From NCBI GenBank assembly GCA_937860115.1, contig CALMBI010000130.1, forward strand, positions 1 to 5,122: a stretch of DNA of 5,122 nt, read 5' to 3'. Below are positions 1 to 5,122 of this stretch, piece by piece. Source of the stretch: an uncultured Arcobacter sp. GTDB taxonomy: Bacteria; Campylobacterota; Campylobacteria; Campylobacterales; Arcobacteraceae. The notes under the pieces are model-generated. The model saw nothing but the letters and a program-made list of their open reading frames with translations. It was not told where the DNA came from and did not search any database. The position numbers were made by a program, and so were the translations under genes. Within the stretch, counting starts at the first letter, position 1. Each line of letters begins with the position of its first letter.

Positions 1-345
1 ATGTTTTGGGTTGCTGGATTTGATTTACTTTATTCACTGCAAGATATAGAGGTAGATAAAGAACTTGGACTTCACTCAATCCCTTCAAAATTTGGGGTAG
101 AAAAAACGATGCTTTTTTCTAAAATCATGCATATTGCAACTATCATTTTTTGGGCTCTATTTGTACAAGAGGCACAACTTGGACTTTTTGGAATGATTGC
201 TATACTTGCAAGTATAGTGATGCTTAGCTATGAACATTATCTCGTTAATAAAGATTTTAAAAAGATAGATAAAGCCTTTTTTACAGTGAATGGTTATCTT
301 GGAATTTTATTTTTTATCTTTATCGTCTTGGATGTAGCAATTTGA
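1..345 (+). CDS. mqnP: UbiA-family polyprenyltransferase, C-terminal part (probably menaquinone MqnP)
   Basis: This is the last 114 residues of an integral inner-membrane prenyltransferase that transfers a polyprenyl chain to an aromatic quinone precursor. The visible part holds the second Asp-rich motif of the UbiA family: Tyr11, Asp15 and Asp19 in the stretch FDLLYSLQDIEVD, followed by the typical GLHSIPSKFG. These Asp residues bind Mg-diphosphate. Three hydrophobic segments follow, at about residues 42-55, 57-76 and 95-113. The family is usually about 290 residues long and the first Asp-rich motif is missing, so the gene begins upstream of the window and the ATG at base 1 is an internal Met. 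Campylobacterota make menaquinone by the futalosine route and lack ubiquinone, so MqnP is a better guess than UbiA proper. That choice is inferred from the presumed lineage. The stop overlaps the TTG start of the next small ORF. Confidence 0.85.
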   Translation: MFWVAGFDLLYSLQDIEVDKELGLHSIPSKFGVEKTMLFSKIMHIATIIFWALFVQEAQLGLFGMIAILASIVMLSYEHYLVNKDFKKIDKAFFTVNGYLGILFFIFIVLDVAI

Positions 346-506
346 AAAAATTTCTCAAAGGGTTTAAAAAACTCTACTTTAAACTCTCAATCATTGCTGT
401 TTATTCGACAATTCATAGACTTTGTAATGCTCACTCAAATTTTCAATATCACCTCAAAGCTTTTGAATACGAAGAGCGAAAGACATCTCCTCCTGCTATA
501 TTTTAA
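342..506 (+). CDS. small hypothetical protein, 54 aa, TTG start
   Basis: I do not recognise this ORF. It starts with TTG overlapping the upstream TGA stop (TTGA) and encodes 54 residues. The N-terminus is strongly basic (MKKFLKGFKKLYFK), followed by a short moderately hydrophobic stretch (LSIIAVYSTIH, residues 15-25). The C-terminal half is polar and ends KTSPPAIF. It has too little continuous hydrophobicity for a confident membrane segment and no clear signal-peptide cleavage site. A weak Shine-Dalgarno-like GGA lies at 330-332, so translation would rely mainly on coupling to the prenyltransferase. In favour of a real gene: it exactly fills the space between two genes, and its stop lies just before the next promoter and ribosome binding region. 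Against: it is short and has a non-ATG start. It could be a conserved small protein of the lineage or a chance ORF. Confidence 0.5.
   Translation: MKKFLKGFKKLYFKLSIIAVYSTIHRLCNAHSNFQYHLKAFEYEERKTSPPAIF
494..502 (+). promoter_or_regulatory. candidate extended -10 promoter for the uptake operon
   Basis: TGCTATATT matches an extended sigma-70 -10 element (TGnTATAAT with one mismatch). It sits over the last codons of the small ORF. A transcript would start near base 509, leaving a leader of about 40 bases that contains the receptor's ribosome binding site. No -35 box is visible; a poorly conserved -35 is usual for Campylobacterota promoters. In AT-rich DNA such matches arise by chance, so this is only a candidate. 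Confidence 0.3.
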
Positions 507-536
507 TTTTTAACAATACAAAAAAATATAAAATAT

Positions 537-540
537 AGGA
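537..540 (+). promoter_or_regulatory. ribosome binding site that supports the TTG start of the receptor
   Basis: AGGA is followed by an 8-base spacer and TTG at 549. The next in-frame Met is residue 28, which would remove the whole signal peptide, so this site fixes the start at the TTG. Confidence 0.7.
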
Positions 541-548
541 ATAATCAA

Positions 549-2423
549 TTGAAAAAAAATACAAAATTAAGTTTTGTAGCTAGTGCAATTTTAGCTACAA
601 CATATCTTCAAGCTGTTGAAGATTTAGGGATGATAACAGTTACAAGTGGGTCTTTTAAAACAAATGAAAATAAAGCACCTTTCTCGACAGAAATTTTTAC
701 TACCGAGGATATTTTAAAGTCCAAGGCAAAAGATATTTATAGCTTTTTGAACTCTCAATCCTCAATAATTGTGATGCCAAGTTATGGAAATACTTTTGCC
801 CAAAAACTTGATATGCGAGGATATGGATTAACAGATGGGTACCAAAATATCGCTATTCTCATTGACGGAAGAAAAATAAATAATATTGATATGACACCAC
901 AACTTCTTTCAAGTATTTCACTTGACAATATAGAAAAGATTGAAATAACAAAAGGTTCAGGTTCTGTAGAATTTGGAGATGGTGCTACGGCTGGAACGAT
1001 AAATATTATGACTAATGGTAAAAATACTAATTTTATAAAAACTTATTATGGAAATAACAATTCAAAGTACGGTGCATTAAGCTTGGGGCATAGTAACGAT
1101 AAAATTATTGTCAATGGATATATCGATTATTCATCCACAGATGGAGAAAAAAAAGATGAGAACTACATCAAAAACAAATCTCTTGATATTAAATTTTTTC
1201 CAACAAATGACTTGGAATTTCGAGCAAAAAGAAGCTTCTCAAATTTAAACACTAAATATGCAAAATCACTTACTTTAGCAGAATACAAAGACAATATTTT
1301 AAAGGATAAAGGTTTCACAGAGCAGTATATGAGTTCTTATGTGACAAGCATTGGTGGAAGCTATTTTCTTTCCCCAAAAATTGAAATGAGCGCTGATTTT
1401 ACAGACGAGGATAAAAGAAGTGACTATCCAACTTGGAAAAGCACCTATGAAAATCAATCTTTCAATTCAAAAATAAAAATAAAAAATGATTCTTCACAAG
1501 TTGCTTTTGGCATTGATAATATTGATGGAGACAGAAAACAAACAGGAAATAAAACAACCAAAGAAAATCAAGGATTATTTATAACTACTTCTTATCTGAT
1601 TGGAAATACATTTGTCTCAGCTGGTGGACGATATGAAGAGGTTAATTATATTTATGCACCAGATTCTGGTACTGCATTAGAGCAAAAAGAGTATTTAGAT
1701 GGTTGGGATATTGGAATAAATCAATCTTTAAATGAAAATCAATCTATTTTTGCAAACTACAATAAAGCTTTTCAAGCTCCTGATATTGATAGATTTTTCA
1801 ATTATGGTGGAACTTTTAATGCCTTTATCAATACTGCAATTTCAAAAACTTTTAATATCGGTTTTAATGATTTTAGAGACAACAATAAACTGAAAATAAC
1901 AGTTTTTAAAACCAATCTAACGAATGAGATTTATTATTATAAGACTAGCTATAGAAACACAAATATCGATAAATCATACAAATATGGACTTGAATTATTT
2001 GATAAATATTTGATAAATAGTATTATTTATACATCAGTTAATTATAGTTATATTGTGGCAAAAATTGACACTGAAAATGAAGCAAATGGAGCATACGATG
2101 GCAAAAATTCACCAGGTGTCTCAAAGCACAATGCAACACTAAATCTTGGAACTAATTTTGGAAATTTTTCATCTTTATTGTCACATACTTACAGAAGTAA
2201 AGCATATGCTGGAGAAGATTTAGCTAATACTTTTACCCAAAAACAAGAAGCTTACAATAGTACAGATATAAGTTGTGAGTATAAAGTGGGCAAAAATGTA
2301 GAAATCTTTGCAAAAATTCAAAATCTTTTTGACCAAAAAAATGGTTTATGGATAAAAGATGATTCTATTTATCCTGTAAATTATTTTAGAAATTATTATG
2401 CTGGTATCAAGGCTTCATTTTGA
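549..2423 (+). CDS. TonB-dependent outer-membrane receptor, BtuB-like (cobamide or iron-chelate uptake)
   Basis: A 624-residue outer-membrane transporter that uses TonB/proton-motive energy to import a scarce chelate. Residues 1-22 are a signal peptide (MKKNTKLSF, then a hydrophobic core, with likely cleavage after LQA). A TonB-box-like ITVTS follows at 29-33. The plug domain spans about 44-155, with LDMRGYG (87-93), ILIDGRKIN (103-111) and the plug end IEKIEITKGSGS...GTINIMT (128-155). The rest is a beta-barrel of alternating aromatic and polar strands, ending in the TonB-receptor C-terminal pattern (NLFDQKNG ... YYAGIKASF) with a terminal Phe for barrel assembly. The length is close to E. 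coli BtuB (614). The stop overlaps the binding-protein gene by 4 bases, which ties the two together. By family the substrate could be a cobamide, a siderophore or heme; the BtuF-like neighbour favours a cobamide. I see no truncation or frameshift. Confidence 0.93.
   Translation: MKKNTKLSFVASAILATTYLQAVEDLGMITVTSGSFKTNENKAPFSTEIFTTEDILKSKAKDIYSFLNSQSSIIVMPSYGNTFAQKLDMRGYGLTDGYQNIAILIDGRKINNIDMTPQLLSSISLDNIEKIEITKGSGSVEFGDGATAGTINIMTNGKNTNFIKTYYGNNNSKYGALSLGHSNDKIIVNGYIDYSSTDGEKKDENYIKNKSLDIKFFPTNDLEFRAKRSFSNLNTKYAKSLTLAEYKDNILKDKGFTEQYMSSYVTSIGGSYFLSPKIEMSADFTDEDKRSDYPTWKSTYENQSFNSKIKIKNDSSQVAFGIDNIDGDRKQTGNKTTKENQGLFITTSYLIGNTFVSAGGRYEEVNYIYAPDSGTALEQKEYLDGWDIGINQSLNENQSIFANYNKAFQAPDIDRFFNYGGTFNAFINTAISKTFNIGFNDFRDNNKLKITVFKTNLTNEIYYYKTSYRNTNIDKSYKYGLELFDKYLINSIIYTSVNYSYIVAKIDTENEANGAYDGKNSPGVSKHNATLNLGTNFGNFSSLLSHTYRSKAYAGEDLANTFTQKQEAYNSTDISCEYKVGKNVEIFAKIQNLFDQKNGLWIKDDSIYPVNYFRNYYAGIKASF
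2409..2412 (+). promoter_or_regulatory. ribosome binding site supporting the TTG start of the binding protein
   Basis: AAGG, 7 bases before the TTG at 2420, lies inside the last codons of the receptor gene. No in-frame ATG occurs until residue 79, so the TTG is needed to give the protein its signal peptide and first lobe. Confidence 0.6.
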
Positions 2424-3241
2424 AACTCATTTTGATTTTACTTTTGTCATTAAATCTTTTTGGATATGAAAGAATCATAGCATTAAGCCCATCAATCAAC
2501 GAAATAATTTATGCACTTGATGGTGGAGGCAAAATAGTAGGAAATACTGAATATTCTACTTTTCCAGCACAAGCTATAAATAAACCAAAAGTTGGGGGAT
2601 ATTTCTCCCCCTCTTTGGAGAAGATTTTAAGTCTAAAACCTGATTTGGTTATCATGCAAACAAACAATCAAGAGATTGCTACAAAGCTTGAAAGATTAGG
2701 GATAAAAACTAAAATCATCAAGCTAAAAACTTTGAAAGATATAACTACTTCTATCAAAGATATTGGAGATATTTTAAACCAAACGAGTAAAGCTAAAGCG
2801 ATTTTAGACACTATTCAAATGAAGCTCAATGACACACAAAATATACAAAAAAACAAAAAAATACTTTTTGTAATCGGTCAACATACAAATCTTGAAAAAA
2901 GGATATTTGTAGCTGGACAAAATCTCTATTTTGATGATATTATCACAATAAGTGGCAATAAAAATGCTTTCCAAAGTACAAGAGTTGGGCAACCAGTTTT
3001 AAATATGGAAAACATCATAGCAACCAATCCAGATATAGTGATACTTTTAGCACCTTTGATGGCAAAAGAAGGTTTCACAAAACAAGACCTCATTAATCCA
3101 TGGCTAAAACTTCCAATCAATGCTTCCAAAAATGGCAATATTTTTGTTGAAGAGAGAGAATATGCTGGGATTCCAAGTGATAGATTGAGCCTATTTTTAG
3201 AAGATTTTAAAGGATTTTTACAAAATGCTAAAACTAAATAA
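2420..3241 (+). CDS. periplasmic substrate-binding protein of a BtuF/FepB-type ABC importer
   Basis: A 273-residue periplasmic protein that captures the chelate delivered by the receptor and docks on the permease. Residues 1-15 form a short signal peptide (MKLILILLLSLNLFG). No Cys follows, so it is predicted to be soluble like E. coli BtuF rather than a lipoprotein. The helical-backbone metal-receptor fold (COG0614, Peripla_BP_2) is visible: ERIIALSPSINEIIYAL (17-33), YSTFP (45-49), then GGYFSPSLEKILSLKPDLVI (59-78). The Glu of LEKI (67) aligns with the BtuF lobe glutamate that contacts the permease. The second lobe shows NPDIVILL (from about 203), NPWLKLP with Trp228, and IPSDR (251-255). 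The length matches BtuF (266). The YS-x-x-P and LE-x-I-x-x-LKPDLV pattern resembles BtuF, but siderophore- and heme-binding members share it. The start overlaps the receptor stop as TTGA, and the 3' end overlaps the ATPase by 17 bases. Confidence 0.9.
   Translation: MKLILILLLSLNLFGYERIIALSPSINEIIYALDGGGKIVGNTEYSTFPAQAINKPKVGGYFSPSLEKILSLKPDLVIMQTNNQEIATKLERLGIKTKIIKLKTLKDITTSIKDIGDILNQTSKAKAILDTIQMKLNDTQNIQKNKKILFVIGQHTNLEKRIFVAGQNLYFDDIITISGNKNAFQSTRVGQPVLNMENIIATNPDIVILLAPLMAKEGFTKQDLINPWLKLPINASKNGNIFVEEREYAGIPSDRLSLFLEDFKGFLQNAKTK
2594..2611 (+). repeat. G/C-rich inverted repeat inside the binding-protein gene
   Basis: GGGGGA (2594-2599) is perfectly complementary to TCCCCC (2606-2611) across a 6-base loop. 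It encodes the conserved GGYFSP segment using GGG, TCC and CCC codons, which are uncommon in this AT-rich gene. There is no following T-run, so it is not an intrinsic terminator. Confidence 0.5.
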
Positions 3242-3920
3242 TTTCTCAAATTTTGTTTTAAAAGATATAAATCTGACTTTAAAACAGAAACAAAACTTGG
3301 TTATTTTAGGGGATAATGGAGCTGGAAAAACAACTTTAGCTAAAATTTTAAGTGGTGTAATTGAAAATAAAAACACCACTATAGATGATAAAATTATTGG
3401 AAATATTTACGGAAAAGAGAGAACTCAACTTATCAACTATATTCCACCAAAATTGGAAGTTTTTGATGAATATTTGAGTGTTTTTGAGTTTTTAGAACTG
3501 AGTTATTTGTATGGGAGTTGTGATATAGAAAAGGTGTTAGACCTTTTGGAAATATCCCATCTAAAAAACAAATTTTGTCACAACCTTAGTAGTGGAGAAG
3601 CACAACTTCTCCTAATAGCAAGTGGTATTTTACACAATGCCACTTTTACGATTTTGGATGAAACAAGCTCAAATCTTGACCCGCAAAAACAAAAATTGGT
3701 TTTTAATATCTTGCACCAAAACAACTATTTGCAAACTAAAATTATCATCACACATAATCTTAACTTTGCTTTTAAATTAGCTTTTGAGGTACTCTATTTA
3801 GACGAGGGAACGATTAAGTTTTTTGGTTCAAGTGAAGAGTTTTTCTCGGATGTTAATCTTTATAAATTTTTTGGTTCTAGCGTTAAAAATATCCAAAACA
3901 ATATAGTAGTAGATTTATGA
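3225..3920 (+). CDS. ABC importer ATPase, BtuD/FepC-like, with a divergent Q-loop
   Basis: A 231-residue cytoplasmic ATPase that powers the importer as a dimer on the permease. Walker A is GDNGAGKT (29-36, Lys35). The signature is LSSGE (121-125) in place of LSGGQ. Walker B is FTILDE (141-146) with catalytic Glu146, the D-loop is SSNLDP (148-153) and the switch His is His177 in IITHN. The Q-loop position, normally ending in Gln after a short beta strand (YxxQ), reads INYIPPKLEVFDEYLSV (70-86), so the glutamine appears replaced by proline. The protein is somewhat shorter than E. coli BtuD (249) and its N-terminal A-loop region is brief. The ATG start lies 10 bases after an AGGA (3211-3214), inside the end of the binding-protein gene. 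The stop overlaps the permease start as ATGA. The nucleotide-hydrolysis residues are otherwise intact, so it should be active. Confidence 0.92.
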   Translation: MLKLNNFSNFVLKDINLTLKQKQNLVILGDNGAGKTTLAKILSGVIENKNTTIDDKIIGNIYGKERTQLINYIPPKLEVFDEYLSVFEFLELSYLYGSCDIEKVLDLLEISHLKNKFCHNLSSGEAQLLLIASGILHNATFTILDETSSNLDPQKQKLVFNILHQNNYLQTKIIITHNLNFAFKLAFEVLYLDEGTIKFFGSSEEFFSDVNLYKFFGSSVKNIQNNIVVDL

Positions 3921-4864
3921 AACACTCTATTGCACTTCTTTTATCTTTGCTGTTTCTCCTCTCTTCCCCATTTTTTGGGCAAATAGATGTGAGTATATTC
4001 AATATATTTGACCCTACAAAGATGGACTATCAAATCTTTTGGGATTTGAGATTTCCTAGAGTGGTCTTAGCTTTTTTGGTTGGTGGAATTTTATCTTTAA
4101 GTGGTCTTGTATTTCAAACTATTTTTAGAAATCCAATGGGAACACCATTTACCCTTGGAGTTGCAAGTGGAGCTACACTTTTTACTGCTATTGGGATTCT
4201 CCTTGGGTTTAGCACATTTATCGCAAGTTTCGCATTTGCTGGGAGTTTATTGACTATTGTTTTACTTTTTGCTTTAGGGAAAAGATTTGGTGGCAACCAA
4301 ACTTCATCACTCCTTTTGGTGGGAATCGCACTCTCTTTTTTTTATAGTGCAAGTTTGATGATACTCTTTTTTATAAGCAATCTTGAGGAGAGTTATGAGA
4401 TAGTCAGATTTACAATGGGAAGCCTTGATATTGTAGGATTTACAAATATTTGGCTTATTTTAATAGCTTCTCTTGCCCTTCTTTTGGTGGTTTTGAGATA
4501 CAAAAAAGAGTTTCATTTACTCCTAACCTCATATGAATTTGCCATTTTAAAAGGGGTAAATGTAAAAAAAATCAATTACATACTCCTTTTTACCGTATCA
4601 GTCGCCGTTGGAATTTGTGTAAGTATCGCGGGTCCCATTGGTTTTGTGGGACTTATTGTGCCACATATTATAAAAATAATCTACCAAAAAACAGCCCATC
4701 AACTTATCTTACCAATATTTTTTTATGGGGGGATTTTCTTAGTGATTTGTGATTTTATAGCTAGAAATTTGGGCAGTAGTTCTGATATACCTATTGGTGT
4801 AGTTACCTCATTTTTGGGTGCTCCATTTTTTATATATCTTATCATCAAACGAAAAAAGGGGTAA
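3917..4864 (+). CDS. FecCD/BtuC-family ABC permease
   Basis: A 315-residue inner-membrane permease (E. coli BtuC has 326) that forms the translocation path as a homodimer. Hydrophobic segments appear at about 4-21, 49-66, 79-97, 100-120, 131-153, 177-193, 221-238, 263-282 and 291-310. Family motifs are clear: RFPRV (45-49), GGILSLSGLVFQ (56-67), FRNPMGTPFTLGVASGA (70-86), the MGSL segment (167-170), the cytoplasmic coupling region EFAILKGVNVKKI (207-219) that contacts the ATPase, and GPIGFVGLIVPH (239-250). It is the only permease of the operon, consistent with a homodimer. The ATG overlaps the ATPase stop by 4 bases, so it is translationally coupled. Automatic pipelines usually label this family as an iron permease, but the family also transports cobamides and heme. 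No odd residues were seen in the motifs. Confidence 0.94.
   Translation: MKHSIALLLSLLFLLSSPFFGQIDVSIFNIFDPTKMDYQIFWDLRFPRVVLAFLVGGILSLSGLVFQTIFRNPMGTPFTLGVASGATLFTAIGILLGFSTFIASFAFAGSLLTIVLLFALGKRFGGNQTSSLLLVGIALSFFYSASLMILFFISNLEESYEIVRFTMGSLDIVGFTNIWLILIASLALLLVVLRYKKEFHLLLTSYEFAILKGVNVKKINYILLFTVSVAVGICVSIAGPIGFVGLIVPHIIKIIYQKTAHQLILPIFFYGGIFLVICDFIARNLGSSSDIPIGVVTSFLGAPFFIYLIIKRKKG
4632..4652 (+). repeat. inverted repeat in the permease GPIGFVGL motif
   Basis: GTCCCA (4632-4637) pairs with TGGGAC (4647-4652) across a 9-base loop. It lies in the codons for the most conserved motif of the permease and is not followed by a T-run. It may reflect only the codons chosen for Gly and Pro. Confidence 0.4.
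4855..4861 (+). promoter_or_regulatory. strong ribosome binding site for the downstream kinase gene
   Basis: AAAGGGG overlaps the last codons of the permease and lies 6 bases before TTG at 4868. It is the strongest Shine-Dalgarno in the window. The TTG is the only plausible start, since the in-frame codons before it are TAA (the permease stop) and TCT. Confidence 0.7.
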
Positions 4865-4867
4865 TCT

Positions 4868-5122
4868 TTGGGAATCAAAACAGATATAACACTTCAAGAG
4901 ATAAACGAATATTTTTCTTGCAAAAGGTTAATCCCCTCATATGATGGGGTAAGTGATACTGTTTATTTTTTGGATGATAGTTATATTTTAAAAGTATTTG
5001 AAGATAAAGGGTGTGAAAGTTTAGAAGAGGAGAGTAAACTTTTAAATCTCTGTTGCGATTTGCAAGTTTCAAAGGTTGTAAAAGAGCCATTTTTTATACA
5101 CAATAAACCAGCACTTATCTAT
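4868..5122 (+). CDS. APH/choline-kinase-family phosphotransferase, N-terminal part
   Basis: The first 85 residues of a gene that runs off the window end. The N-terminal kinase lobe fits the aminoglycoside/choline phosphotransferase fold. A short helical lead-in (ITLQEINEYF, 7-16) is followed by a nucleotide-binding loop region (SYDGVSDTVYFLDD, 24-37). Next come the ATP-binding Lys42 in YILKVF (39-44), an acidic helix with a candidate partner Glu (ESLEEESKLLNLC, 50-62), and the hinge-approaching strands KVVKEPFFIHNKPALIY (69-85). The catalytic HGD...N and Asp motifs would lie downstream and cannot be checked. It starts 3 bases after the permease stop, in the same frame, and so belongs to the uptake operon. 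The family phosphorylates small amino alcohols and other hydroxyl compounds (choline, ethanolamine, thiamine, homoserine, aminoglycosides). Here a role in using the imported compound or in cobamide salvage is inference. Confidence 0.72.
   Translation, partial: MGIKTDITLQEINEYFSCKRLIPSYDGVSDTVYFLDDSYILKVFEDKGCESLEEESKLLNLCCDLQVSKVVKEPFFIHNKPALIY
4933..4949 (+). repeat. near-perfect inverted repeat near the start of the kinase gene
   Basis: CCCCTC (4933-4938) can pair with GA (4943-4944) and GGGG (4946-4949), leaving one bulged T and an ATAT loop. The codons used include CCC and GGG, uncommon in this window. It sits about 65-80 bases inside the kinase gene and is not followed by a T-run. Confidence 0.45.

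Noticed and set aside
1..3. ATG at base 1 as the true start of the prenyltransferase
   Set aside because: The protein lacks the first Asp-rich motif and more than half of the UbiA family length, so this is an internal Met at the window edge.
527..534. TATAAAAT as the -10 of the receptor promoter
   Set aside because: A start about seven bases downstream would fall at or after the AGGA ribosome binding site and remove it from the message. The extended -10 at 494-502 fits better.
507..548. Fur box in front of the receptor
   Set aside because: ATAATCAATT-like fragments occur but no convincing dyad matching a Fur site; the region is simply AT-rich.
2606..2620. Intrinsic terminator at the binding-protein hairpin
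   Set aside because: No T-run follows the stem, and it lies inside an intact gene of an overlapping operon.
2926..3249. Reverse-strand ORF of 107 codons
   Set aside because: It lies wholly over the binding-protein gene and the start of the ATPase gene, resembles no family, and has no ribosome binding site that I can see. It is a shadow of the coding strand. The reverse ORF at 2804-2992 is rejected for the same reason.
4114..4296. Reverse-strand ORF of 60 codons inside the permease
   Set aside because: It is fully contained in a well-supported permease gene with intact motifs and has no recognisable protein features.
4875..5090. Reverse-strand ORF of 71 codons opposite the kinase
   Set aside because: The forward frame has a strong ribosome binding site, operon spacing and kinase-lobe motifs; the reverse product looks like random composition.
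4868..5122. Antibiotic-resistance aminoglycoside phosphotransferase
   Set aside because: Only the general APH fold is suggested. The gene sits in a chromosomal uptake operon with matching composition and no mobile-element signs, so a metabolic kinase is more likely.

Overview
The window is a compact, single-strand, AT-rich stretch with few and short gaps. It looks like a Campylobacterota genome (Arcobacter, Sulfurimonas or Sulfurospirillum type). The reasons are the strongly A/T-biased codons, the frequent TTG starts, tightly overlapping genes, and a UbiA-family prenyltransferase of the kind these quinone-respiring bacteria use for menaquinone. This placement is inferred from style and protein resemblance; no rRNA or other marker gene is present.

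Layout: (1) 1-345 is the C-terminal part of a membrane prenyltransferase, probably MqnP/UbiA, cut by the window start. (2) 342-506 is a small 54-codon ORF of unknown function whose TTG start overlaps the stop of the prenyltransferase. (3) After a 42-bp gap, 549-4864 holds a complete TonB-dependent outer-membrane uptake system: receptor, soluble periplasmic binding protein, ABC ATPase and FecCD/BtuC-type permease. The genes overlap by 4, 17 and 4 bases, so they almost certainly form one operon. (4) From 4868 to the window end is the N-terminal part of an APH/choline-kinase-fold phosphotransferase, three bases after the permease stop and behind a strong ribosome binding site.

How it works together: the receptor uses TonB energy to bring a scarce chelate across the outer membrane. 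The binding protein captures it in the periplasm, and the permease plus ATPase move it into the cytoplasm. By family, the substrate is a cobamide (vitamin B12 or cobinamide), a ferric siderophore or heme. The BtuF-like binding protein without a lipobox favours a cobamide, but the sequence alone does not settle it. The appended small-molecule kinase is the most interesting part: it may phosphorylate the imported compound or supply a phosphorylated amino alcohol for cobamide salvage.

No mobile elements, CRISPR arrays, tRNA or rRNA genes, or convincing intrinsic terminators were seen. Three short G/C-rich inverted repeats inside coding sequence stand out against the AT-rich background and are listed separately.
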